NCBI GenBank assembly: GCA_933207985.1
Contig: OW240913.1
Coordinates: 330,223,960 to 330,287,959, forward strand
From: Pelobates cultripes
Taxonomy: Eukaryota > Chordata > Amphibia > Anura > Pelobatidae
Direction of reading: 5' to 3'
Length of the DNA stretch: 64,000 bases
Shown here: positions 33,106-43,710 of the stretch, in pieces
Layout: every line of letters starts with the position of its first letter
Numbering within the stretch: the stretch's first letter is position 1
The notes under the pieces: model-generated
Database searches by the model: none
What the model saw: the letters and a program-made list of their open reading frames with translations, nothing else
What the model was told of the DNA's origin: nothing
Made by a program: the position numbers and the translations under genes

Positions 33106-35464
33106 AGTCAATAAAGCTGTGGCCATTCCCTATCCACCCAAGTTATATTGTTGTTGTTTATTTTGTGGTTTGATGGGTATATGGTTATGGGTCAACATTC
33201 ATACCTTCATGGTGACCTAGTGATATAATTCACGAATTAAAAGAAAAATAGATGGTTTGCAAGTGGACCTATCACCAAAGAATTTTCAATGAATCGGGTA
33301 ATTAAGAATGCATTAAAAACAAAACAAAACACATTTTAAATGATTCATCAAAGTCTCTATTTTAAGAACATTTAAAAAGAATCCTGAATAACTCAACAGG
33401 CAACATGTACAAAATCCAGTAGGGTGAATACAATAGAAAAACTCAGTACCCCAGGCACTTCCTTAATAATTAACGATATCTGTGAGCAAAACTCTCTTTA
33501 CTGGACAGTATTAAATCTGAATTGCTGTGTAAGCCTGTGTATCTCAGGGGGAATCTAATAGGAAAATCAAAGCTAGTCACGAACTGCAGATGCCATACTC
33601 TGGTTATAAAGCAGTTTATTGAACCACAAGTGTTGTCTTTGCAAAAAAAAACAACAAAAAAAACAAAGGTAACAAGCCTAGTGTCACGTCTGCTCATCTC
33701 TTGATATGTTACATATTAATTACAGGGACAATTCTGGGAAAACTTAATACTGTTTGTTTAATGAATTAAATATATTGATATGGATATTATATATAAGAAT
33801 ATAGGTAACGCATTCAAATTACCAATTACTAAATTTAATTTTAAAAAATAATCCATGGCCTCTGATCTTCCTCAAGTGATATTCATTCAAACTCATTCAT
33901 TCCTTTTAGGAATCTGTGAACATATCACATACATGCACACTCATAAATTCTTTATAAAATGTGATTAAGGGTTTATTCCAACCAAAAACAAAACACTGTT
34001 GAATGGTGTAACCCTTGTGGCACAGTCCAGTACCCTAAAAAAAAATACCCACCAATGTCAAATTTTCCCTACAGCCTGATCTTATTGCACTCCCTCTCGC
34101 TGCAGAAGCCAAGCTGAGGAAGACTTAGGAAGGTATTGAAGGTAGGCCATATCCAGCAAGCTAGTGTCTTTCTGAGCTGCTATTGACTCTGTCAGAGGTG
34201 GCCTCACATCTCTCAAAGTTCATCTCTCTTTCTTACTGAAACACAGCACATATACACTCCAAGCACCATGACAACTTTGAATCACTGCGCCATTTGTTTC
34301 TGTACCATTCAGATAGGAGAGGCATCTCAATCACATTAATGCAGGTACCTGGATCCAGTAGAATGAGGTTTGAATAGCAGAAATAGAACAAAAGCACTGG
34401 TGAGTGATAGGATGTAAAGATCTTATGTTATCTCTCGGAACCCGGGATAAATTATTAAACGCTTAATGGAACATTCCAAGCACCATAATCACTGTTCTTG
34501 GTACCCTCCCAGTCAAACCATTTCTGAACACTTTGCAACTTACCATCAGTCATCAAAATGTCAGTCATCTCATTTTGTGCAGCCAGAACTGCACTGAGTT
34601 AGCAGGATTTAGCTCACCCTCAAACATATCTGTTTGTTATTCAGTATGAGCTGAGACTAGAAATCTGCAGACATTTTCAGATTTTTTTTAGAGGTGCCAA
34701 CCTTGGCTCAGTACAATTAATTTTTCAGATGTTAATGTACGTGAAAATATTAGTGGCTGGCTGTTTTTTTTTCCATAAGCAAAAACAACTCTTAGTGGAT
34801 TGTATTGAGAAACAAAACCCAATAACCTTGTTATTATAATTTGTTTTCAACTGACCTCTTTCAATTCAAGGCCTACAAAGTATAAAAGAAAAATCCAAGC
34901 TATGTGAATATATATGTAAAAAGAAACCAAGAAAAAAATAGTAATTTGTTCTGTAATACTTTCATAGCGTCTTTTCTTCCAGATTTCTTGGGCAAACAGT
35001 GTCAAAAATATTCTTCTTTAAAGTCTTGTCATGTATTTGTAGCTGATCGTATTTTGTACAATGTAATTTAAAGATGAACAGCTGTCATACCACATGCAGG
35101 CTGTTCTTGGCAACAGATCTGTTCTGTATTCCGGTACTATTCCATGTGCCTCCATTTAAAATGCCAACCGGAAAGTTCAAATACTGGAAATGTAACTAAA
35201 CCTATGCCTGGGACACACCAAAAATAAACCACGGTTCTAAGTCGCAAGATCTTTTGTTTGTCTCTAAGAATATTGATAGCATTTTCTGCACATGAAATAG
35301 AAATACAAATGAGAACAAATGCAGGGTGGATGGGAAAGTGTGAAAATGATTCATCAAATACACTCAAAATTGTATTTTCATTCGGTCTACAACAGAAACA
35401 ACAAAGAGCCATAAAATATATAAATAGAAGAATATATAAAGAGGGGTAAACAGCACAAAACTCC
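33106..35464. other. No recognised feature
   Basis: 2.3 kb of AT-rich sequence without a recognised domain, LINE tail or definable repeat. Confidence 0.3.
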
Positions 35465-35715
35465 ACACACATTCCAGCCAATCAGCAGCAGACCCTCCCT
35501 CCCAGAACCTCCCACCTCCTGGACAGCATCCATTTTGAAGCTGCATTCTTAGTGAGCTGTCCAGGAGGTGGGAGGGTCTGCTGCTGACTGGCTGGAATAT
35601 GTCTGCTGACTGTGAGGTACAGGGTCAAAGTTTACTCAATGATGAGTCCGTGGCGAACTGTTCATGGCGAACCGTTCGGCGAACCATTCGACGAACCGTT
35701 CGGGACATCACTAGA
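35465..35715 (-). mobile_element. MITE end with long hairpin
   Basis: The left arm (about 35466-35525; ATTCCAGCCAATCAGCAGC, CACCTCCTGGACAGC) is mirrored at 35556-35600. Beyond it come repeated GGCGAAC-GTTC words and the end GAACCGTTCGGGACATCACTA, shared with 2928-2978. The left limit was not found. Confidence 0.6.
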
Positions 35716-35734
35716 CATGGTACATAGACCATCA

Positions 35735-36045
35735 GGAAGTGTTTAACTAGCCCAGAGTTTGGTTGCAATTTGGCCAGACCAGACCAGACCAGAATGTGTT
35801 TTAATAGCTTGGTTGCAGAGTTTGGTTGCAATTTGGCCAGAACAGACCAGAAAGTTTTTAAATAGCCCGGAGTTTGGTTGCAATTTGTCCAGACCAGACC
35901 AGAAAATGTTTATATAGCCCAGGGGTTTGGTTGCAATTTCGCCAGACCAGACCAAAAAGTGTTTAAAAAGCCCGGAGTTAGGTTGCAATTTGGCCAGACG
36001 AGACCAGAAAGTGTTTAAATAGCCAGGAGTTTGGTTGCAATTTGG
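35735..36045. repeat. 53-bp tandem repeat, about six units
   Basis: Units carry GAGTTTGGTTGCAATTTGGC, CAGACCAGACCAGA and GTGTTTAAATAGCC. The minus-strand frames across it are repeat artefacts. Confidence 0.9.
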
Positions 36046-36990
36046 CTGTCATGAGTGTCCTATAGTACACGTGTAGAAGTAGCTTACAGGATTGAATTTT
36101 TTAGCGATCAGTGAAAATCAGCTATTTGAGACAAAGCCAGAATAAGTCCTTACTGCCAATCCATCAAGAGAACGGAATCCTAGAATCTGTATGTAAACAA
36201 AAATGACAGTGGAGAACATATCTGTTCCCAAAGTTGCAGTTAAGTGTTTTACAGACTAGACAATATTAATCACCAATTAATCAACATTGATCTATGATAA
36301 TATATGTGCACATGTATAATATTCATATCTATATAACAAAACACATTTTCTCTAAATAATGTTCTCCCTTCTATTTTTTACTTTCACACTAAGTAACTGC
36401 TACCCCTGCATCTTTGTCATTTGGTGGTCTTCAACTTACCCACAACCCAAGACACTCTGAAAGGTGGTGGTGTAGGGTTTTTGGTTTCTCCTCTCATCTC
36501 ACTGCTCCTTCAATCTTCTAAACCCCCTCCCTCTCTTTCCCATCATTTGCCACTATAGTACCTATCCTGAAAAAAACATCTCTTGACCCATCCTCCCCCT
36601 CTAACTATCGTCCCATATCCTTGCTCCCTTTTTCCTCCAAGCTTCTGGAAAGACTTGTCTTTACCCATATGTCTCACTTCCAACTCTCTCCTTGACCCTC
36701 TTCAATCTGGCTTCCACCCTCTCCACTCTACTGAGACTGCTCTTATCAAAGTTACTAATGACCTAATCACAGCCAAATCCAAAGGCCACTACTCCATACA
36801 AATTCTTCTTGACCTCTCTGCTGCCTTTGATACCATTGATCATGCTCTCCTTCTTCAAACACTTCAATCACTCGATCTCTGTGACTTTGTCCTCTCGTGG
36901 TTTTCCTCTTATCTTTCACCACTCTCATTCAGTTTCTCCTTTTCTAATGATACCTCCTTCCCTCGTTCTGTCTCGGTTGGAGTCCCCCAA

Positions 36991-37606
36991 TGTATCTTGA
37001 GAAAGCTCGTTTGAATGAGCGAAACGCGTAGATCGTGTTTCTGGCGGGATTTTTGAATTTGGAGAGACTGCAGCAAGACTGGTTAGTTGGCATCTCAGTG
37101 AGGATCGATCCGAGTGCACAGGACCGGTCTGGAATTAACACCCACGGAGCGGTAACTTTCTATTCACCAACCAATATTCTGCATTTCTACGCTTTTATTG
37201 TGAACCTTAGAAATAAGTTTCACCGCTTTTAATTGTTGGATACATATAAAGACAAAGTCTTTTTACATCAATTACTGTTACAACTATCAAATCCCTGCGG
37301 ACATTTGAAAACACCCCATGAAGATTGAAACTGGGACTCTTTATTTAATTTATTCAATATATTTTTGTTGTTGACCCATATACAAAAAATAGGGGTATAT
37401 TAACTAAGCGCTGATACTGTTTTTATTTCAATTTATGTCACACATGATGTTTTAAAACTTGGGAAGGTTTTTAGTGTATCTGGCAGCTTTGTATTAACTT
37501 TTTCTTGTGGATAATCATAATTTGAAGCACCTGCTTAGAAAATCCACTATTTTACTGATATTCTTTTGCGCTCTCTATAAACCTGTTTTTTTAAACCTGT
37601 TTTTTT
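36991..37606 (+). mobile_element. 616-bp retro-insert headed by a hammerhead-like motif
   Basis: It interrupts the L2 RT exactly at SVGVPQ. A 14-bp duplication TTGGAGTCCCCYAA (36977-36990 and 37607-37620, one mismatch) flanks it. The insert starts with the stem I region of the motif and ends in a T-rich repeat (AAACCTGTTTTTTT twice). It has no ORF of note. Likely a Penelope-type terminal fragment or a nonautonomous derivative. Confidence 0.7.
36994..37033 (+). ncRNA. Hammerhead-like motif, locus 3 (positions 3 and 8 both changed)
   Basis: The core reads TTGAGAA (36997-37003) where CTGAGGA is expected. One extra A follows (37004). Stem II GCTC (37005-37008) pairs with GAGC (37017-37020) over 8 nt; core GAAA is 37021-37024; stem III is ACGCGT (37024-37029); the predicted cleavage base is A37030. 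Stem I has only three pairs (ATC with GAT). C3 to U and G8 to A together keep the 3-8 pair. Confidence 0.5.
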
Positions 37607-38785
37607 TTGGAGTCCCCTAAGGCCTTGGTTCCCTTGGTTCCCTTCTATTTTCTCTTTATACTGCCTCTCTTAACAAACTTATTACCTCTTTTGGATTCCA
37701 CTAACACCCAGATATATCTATGCTCCCCGGACCTTTCCCCTGCTGCAATGTGTCACTGCTTGTCTTTCTTCCATCATTGACTGGATGTCCTACCGCTTTC
37801 TGAAACTCAATCTCTCTAAAACTGAGCCCCTTGTCTTTTCTCCTCCTAATACTGATGCTCCTCTTTCGCTCACCCTTCAAGTTAATGGTATCCACAACAG
37901 TCCATCTTTGCAAGCGCGCTGTCTTGGCGTCATACTTGATTCTGGCCTCACCTTTGAGCCTCACATCCAGTATGTTGCTAAATCCTGTAGATTCCATCCC
38001 AAAAAGATGCTACCAAGGAGCTTGTCCATGCTCTAGTAATTTCCCGCATGGATTATTGTAACCCTCTTCTAATTGGTCTTCCCAAAAGCCATATTGCCCC
38101 ACTACAGTCTGTAATAAATGCTGCCACCAGACTGATTTTCCGCTCTAGTCGGTCCTCTCACACCTCATCCCTTTGTCAGTCCTTACATTGGCTTCCTGTA
38201 TCCTATAGAAGTCAATTCAAAGTGCTAATCTATACCTATAAATCACTGAACAATTCTATTCCCTCTTATATCTCCTCACAGATCCATAGGTATGCCCCTT
38301 CTCGGTCTATCCGCTCTGCCTGTGACCTTCTCCTGTCCGTTGCTCGCACCCGTACGGCCAACTCATGCTTGCAGGACTTCTCGCGGCCAGCTCCCTTCCT
38401 ATGAAATAGCCTGCCTACCGCCATCATTTTAAGAAGTGCCTTAAAACCCATCTCTTTAGGAAAACTTATGGCCTTCTAGAGTAAACCTAAAATCTACCTT
38501 TCATACCTGTCTCTTGCTCTCTACTAAAGGGCAACACTCTACTCTCTCTTCCAGCTCTGCTTCACTCCCACCTTATTTGATTGCCATTTCCTGTCCTAAT
38601 GTGTTTTACACGCCACCTCCTATAGATTGTAAGCTCGTTTGAGCAGGGTCCTCTTCAACCTATCGTTCCTGTAATTTCTTGTAATTGTCCTATTTATAGT
38701 TAAATCCCCCCTCTCATAATATTGTAAAGTGCTGCAGAATCTGTTGGCGCTATATAAATGGCAATAATAATAATAATAATAATAA

Positions 38786-39957
38786 CAGTAAAGCTGGCAT
38801 GAAGTCAATGACAACTATATATGTAGAACTATATGTACTCAAACCTTGGCATACATTTTGCTTTCTAAAATAACACCTGAACCATGGATGTAGATATCAG
38901 GTATTGCTGTAGACTCTCCATAATGGTCACATCAGTTAGACTCCAATATTATTTCCAGAGCTAGCATATAGAACTATCTACTAGACTACAGTTGGAGGCT
39001 CTTCAGAATGAAAATCTCGAGTTGACTTTTAGGAAATGGTTCCAGATGCTACACAATAATCATTTTTCAAGCACACTACAAAATGACATTGTTATCTGCC
39101 TTTCAACTTAACTAAGGACAAGTGAGATTATGCCATGTTTGCAATGTGTTTTTATTGTGTTTGCACACCTTATCCTTTGTTGCTTTTTATGAACATAACG
39201 TTATGATGAAATACACATTCTGTGAACATAAAAAAACTTAAATCTCCAGTTTGGCCAAGCAACAATTTATTTATTTTCATTGCCATTTTGATTATTTTTT
39301 CTATTTTGACCATAATTTTGAAATGTGATTCTCAATTTAATACAACACACTGTTTATTGAATAAACACCCTTGTATGAGAATCTAAAGCCCAGCCAAAGA
39401 TAAAGTAGAAGTATAACTATGAAAAAAAAAAATCAATGCACAAAATAGAGGAAGTGTATCTGTTAGACTGTGGACAACACTTTGTTTATTAGTTTGTTTC
39501 TTCAAAACAGATTTTGTTATGCTCAGTACTAGTATGATAGAATGTGCTGGTCATCCAGAAGGAGCATTCCAGTTCAAATAAGTAGGAAAAGGCAGTTTAT
39601 ACATGTAGATGATTTAATAACAATAATGTTTTTTGAAATGTTATCCAATACTCTCTTGTCCATTTAGCTATGATACCTTAATGAAAGTTCTAAGTGAAAT
39701 TAGCATGGCAAAATTAGCCCTGGTGAGTGATTGTCAGTTTCAATCAAAATGAACACAGATCTAATTTTAATGAACAGATGCATAAGAGTATTTGAAATTT
39801 CACTTCTGTGAGCTCCCTGCTAAAGAACAGATGCCATAATCCAATAAACACTATAAACAATCGGAAAACAACAAGCAGTTCAGTTCAGGTTTGTGTCAAC
39901 ATGCTAAAGAAGATTGAAGATATATCTGGAGTTCCTGACTCTAGTAAGCCTTGACCA
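38786..39957. other. No recognised feature
   Basis: AT-rich with no domain or element boundary recognised. Confidence 0.3.
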
Positions 39958-41060
39958 GGGGTGGGCTGGCAGCCTTAGGGGGCAAATTCAGTCAAGTGGC
40001 CCATTGCACCACCGAATCAGCTCACCATCCATGCCAACCTTTTCCTGGTTTTATAACGAATATTGATGTTATGAAGCAAGACAAATATGATACAATGTTG
40101 TTTATGTGGGGGTGATGGTGAGAGAGAGGAGGGGGTGATGGTAAGAGGGAGGGGTGATGGTGTGAGGGAGGGGTATGATGGTGGGAGAGAGGGGGATGAT
40201 GGTGTGAGGGGGGGTACTGGTGTGAGGGAGGGTGAGTAATGGTGAGGGAGTAATGGTGTGAGGGAGGGGGTGTTAGTGTGAGGGAGGAAGGTGTTCATGT
40301 GAGGGAGGGAGTATTAGTGTGAGGGGGTAGTGGTGTGATGGAGGGGGGTAATGGGGTGACGGGGTGATAGTGAGAGGGAGGGGGTGATGTGAGAGTGAGA
40401 AGGTATTAGTGTGAGGGAGGGGGTGATTTGAGAAGGAGGGGGGTTATGGTGAGAGGGAGGGCGGTGATGGTGTGATGGAAAGGGGGTTGATGGTGTGAAG
40501 GAGGGCGGTGATTGTGTGAAGGAGGGGTGTGTTGGTGTAAGTGAGGTGGGTGATGGTGTAAGGGAGGGGCACTAAACACCTTTTTGTCATTTCTTGGTAG
40601 TCCAGTGGGGGCTCCCTGGTAATCCAGTGGGCTCCCTGGTGGTCTGGTGGTGATATCCGGTCTGCAGCTCCGCAGTGTGCAGAGCTGCAGACCATGTATC
40701 TCGCGAGACCCGGTCAGAGTGTTGTCGTGGTAATCCACGGCAACACTCTGATTGGCCAGATTTCGCGAGACACATGGTCTGCAGCTCTGCACACTGTGTA
40801 GCTGCACACCAGTGGCCACGGGCGCTCTCCGGCCGGGTCGGGCAGCCTGGAGGGGCCTCGCACCCAGCGGCATACTGAGCAAGTCACCGGGCACTTACCA
40901 AGGACCCGACACAGTCTGCCCTGAGGCGGTTTAGGCGGCCGCAAGGCCTCAGGCGGCTGCCTAAACCGCTTATTTAGAGAGCCACCTCTGCAGGAGGCCG
41001 TTTTTAAAATGATTTAGGGCTGCCTGGGGAGCAATTGCCTCCCTGCCCCCCCGTCTTTTA
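39958..41060. mobile_element. hAT-like composite repeat (limits uncertain)
   Basis: The left end CAGGGGTGGGCTGGCAGCC looks like a hAT terminus. The interior holds a tandem array and a long palindrome (arms about 40673-40735 and 40736-40797: CAGTGTGCAGAGCTGCAGAC mirrored, centre at GTGGTAATCCAC). A hairpin GCGGTTTAGGC/GCCTAAACCGC lies at 40926-40970. No matching right terminus or target duplication was found. Confidence 0.5.
40100..40565. repeat. About 20-bp G-rich minisatellite
   Basis: Diverged units of GATGGTGTGAGGGAGGGGG. Strongly purine-biased; no coding value. Confidence 0.88.
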
Positions 41061-42120
41061 AATTTAAATGATCTTCAGAAAATATATTTATAGAGTGGAT
41101 TCACATATGTATATAATAAGGGGGTATAATGCATTTTGTAAAAAAAAAACACAAACTATATTTTTGTAGGCCATTGGAGGAGTTTTATCTAAAAGGACAC
41201 CCTAAATTCTATTACTTATCAACATTTCTGCAGTGGTAGGTGCTAGGCCACTTCTGCATCTTGATATATTCTATGTCTCTCCATAAATCGTGGAAACTCT
41301 GTCTATTTTTTAGCTAGTTCCATCTTGGTAGCAAGCCTAGAAAGGGTTAAAATGAAAAGTAAAGTTCATTAAACCTATTCTATGCTGCTATACAGGAAGG
41401 ACCAGCCTAGTGCTGCTATACTGGAAGGACCAGCCTAGTGATCGGAACTTAACCTACGAGAGTTTCTTTGAAGACTGTGGACTAACATCCCTAGTTCAGC
41501 TTACTCAGAGAATGGCCAGTACCTTTAGCACATGGAATAGGGCACACATATTAATGGAAATATTGCTAATGCAGAAAAAAGCTCACCTACGCCATGCTTT
41601 TAACATATCCCAACTGTTTTTAAGATTGAAATATGACTTTTTTGTGGCTATTTTCTGAGTTGTAAGCTAAGATAAATCTCTCTCAACATGATGAAGTGGT
41701 TCCATAAAAAAAGCTATCTACAAAAAATATAAATGAATATATGTATAATGTAATTTAATATTGCAAATATATTTTAAGATCTGCATTTTATTTTTGTGTA
41801 GAAGTGATGCTTGCAATGCATTCCAAGCAAAGTGTCGATAATCCTACTGCTATTCCCTTACACTAACGGAAAATGAGCTGAATAAACTGAAAGGTATTTT
41901 AACACCCAGTACAATTTAGGATCACAGATCATGGAAACAATAAATGACACAAGCCCATGGGTCAGATTCGTAATTAAAACCCAACACTACTGATTTTCTA
42001 GCTGATTATTAGAATTGCAGTTGATTAGTTATTATGCACAGACTTAGCTAATAATATAATAATAATAATAATAAGAAGAAGAAGAATACATGGCATGGTA
42101 GGAAGGATAAATAATTATTT
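41061..42120. other. No recognised gene; 25-bp duplication
   Basis: GCTGCTATACAGGAAGGACC and GCTGCTATACTGGAAGGACC are adjacent near copies at about 41385-41435. The following 82-codon frame has no known domain. An AAT/AAG microsatellite lies at 42052-42085. Confidence 0.35.
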
Positions 42121-42121
42121 T

Positions 42122-43710
42122 AAGAAGTTACATAGTTACATAGTTACATAGCTGAAAAGAGACTTGCGTCCATCAAGTTCAGCCTTCCTCACATTTGTTT
42201 TTTGCTGTTGATCCAAAAGAAGGCAAAAAAACCCAGTTTGAAACACAATTTTGCAACAAGCTAGGAAAAAAATTCATTCTTGACCCCAGAATGGCAGTCA
42301 GATTTATCCTTGGATCAAGCAGTTATTACCCTACATTGAAAGATTATATCCTTGAATATTCTGTTCTTGCAAGTATGCATCTAGTAGCCATTTGAACATC
42401 TGTATGGACTCTGATAAAACCACTTCTTCAGGCAGAGAATTCCACATCCTGATTGTTCTTACGGTAAAAAAACCTTTCCTTTGCCTTAGACGAAATCTTC
42501 TTTCTTCCAGTCTAAACGCATGGCCTCGTGTCCTATGTAAAGTCCGGTTTGTGAATAGATTTCCACACAATGGTTTGTATTGGCCCGAATATATTTGTAT
42601 AATGTTATCATATCCCTTCTCAGGCGACGTTTTTCTAAACTAAATAGGTTTAAATTTGTTAACCTTTCTTCATAGCCGATATGTTCCATTCCTTTTATTA
42701 ATTTTGTAGCCAGCCTCTGCACTTTTTCTAGTGCCATAATATCCTTCTTTAGAACAGGTGCCCAAAATTGCACAGCATATTCAATATGGGGTCTTACCAG
42801 TGATTTATAAAGAGGCAAAATTATATTCTTGTCCCGAGAATGAATGCCCTTTTCATGCATGACAATACCTTACTGGCCTTGGCCACTGCTGATTGACATT
42901 GCACATTGTTGCATAGTTTGTTGTCTATAGCAATTCCCAAGTCCTTTTCATGTGTTGTTATCCCTAATTCGCTTCCATTAAGGGTATACGTTGCTTGTGT
43001 ATTCTTTACGCCGAAGTGCATAACTTTGCATTTTTCAACATGAAATTTCATCTGCCATTTGAGTTCCTAGCCCCCAGTCTATCTAAATCCCTCTACAGCA
43101 AAGTAATATCTTGCTCACATTGTATTGTTTTACAAAGTTTTGTGTCATCTGCAAACACTGAAACATGACTTTCAATGCTGTCTTCAAGATCATTTATAAA
43201 CATGTTAAATAGAAGGGGGTCCCAGAACAGACCCCTGAGGGACACCACTTGCCACCTCTGTCCAGCTTGAAAATTTACCATTAATGACAACTCTTTGTAC
43301 TCTGTTTTTAAGCCAATGTTCTACCCAAGAACAAGCATTTTCATCTAGACCGATTTCCTTGAGTTTGAACACTAATCTATTGTGTGGAACTGTATCAAAT
43401 GCCTTGGCAAAATCCAAAAAGATCAACACCCTGATCTATACTTCTACTTACTTCTTCGTAGAACGCAATCAAGTTAGTTTGACATGACCTGTGCTTCATA
43501 AAACCATGCTGATTTTTGCTGATAACCATGTTCTTCTCAAAGAATTCTTGAATATTATCCCTTAATAAACTTTCAAATATTTTACCAGCCACAGAAGTTA
43601 AGCTCACAGGTCTATAATTTCCAGGCAAGGATTTTGAACCCTTTTTGAATATAGGAACCACATCTGCCTTCCTGCAAGTTGCAGTTAGATTTACTCCCAA
43701 CATAAATCAA
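42122..43710 (-). mobile_element. CR1-type LINE, 5' truncated
   Basis: On the minus strand the element runs from inside the RT domain to an 8-bp tail repeat (CTATGTAA) at 42124-42150, the CR1 style of 3' end. The last 60 bp include the ATTCTCTGCCTGAAG and CTTGATGGACGCAAGTCTC words. No target duplication was sought successfully. Confidence 0.85.
42331..43703 (-). pseudogene. CR1-type reverse transcriptase (frameshifted)
   Basis: In minus-strand order: PVSLTSVAGKIFESLLRD and NQHGFMKHRSCQTNL (43703-43395); FLDFAKAFDTVPHNRL and ASGVPQGSVLGP (43429-43205); LLFNMFINDLEDSIES and SVFADDTKLCK, the FADD catalytic box (43290-43093); FHVEKCKVMHFG (43051-42821); [20 protein letters not shown] (42860-42486); and the C-terminal [20 protein letters not shown] and SLPEEVV (42570-42331). 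This order and wording match CR1/Rex1-group LINEs. At least four frame changes. The N-terminal endonuclease is absent. Confidence 0.9.

Larger units (their letters stand above)
36560..38404 (+). pseudogene. L2-type reverse transcriptase (split, frameshifted)
   Basis: Target-primed reverse transcription enzyme of a LINE. In changing frames one reads [18 protein letters not shown], then [36 protein letters not shown] (motif A, Asp) and SVGVPQ. The insert then follows. Beyond it come GLGS, SLNKLITSF and the C-terminal words LKLNLSKTEPLVF, LGVILDSGLTFEPHIQ and LHWLPVSYRSQFKVLIYTY, which are typical of L2/CR1-group LINEs. The FADD box region is not clearly readable. Frameshifts, stops and the insert make it dead. 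Confidence 0.85.
36440..38785 (+). mobile_element. L2-type LINE, interrupted
   Basis: Reverse-transcriptase remnants run from about 36560 to 36990, resume at 37607, and end in a 3' tail with GTGCTGCAGAATCTGTTGGC, GCTATATAAATGGC and (AAT)n at 38730-38785. A 616-bp insert splits it at 36991-37606. Confidence 0.85.

Noticed and set aside
35636..35665. GATGAGTCCGTGGCGAAC resembling a satellite-RNA hammerhead
   Set aside because: No closing stem II strand and no GAAA; the words belong to a MITE end with repeated GGCGAAC.
41410..41658. 82-codon frame starting in a 25-bp duplication
   Set aside because: No recognised domain and no gene context; it could be a chance frame.
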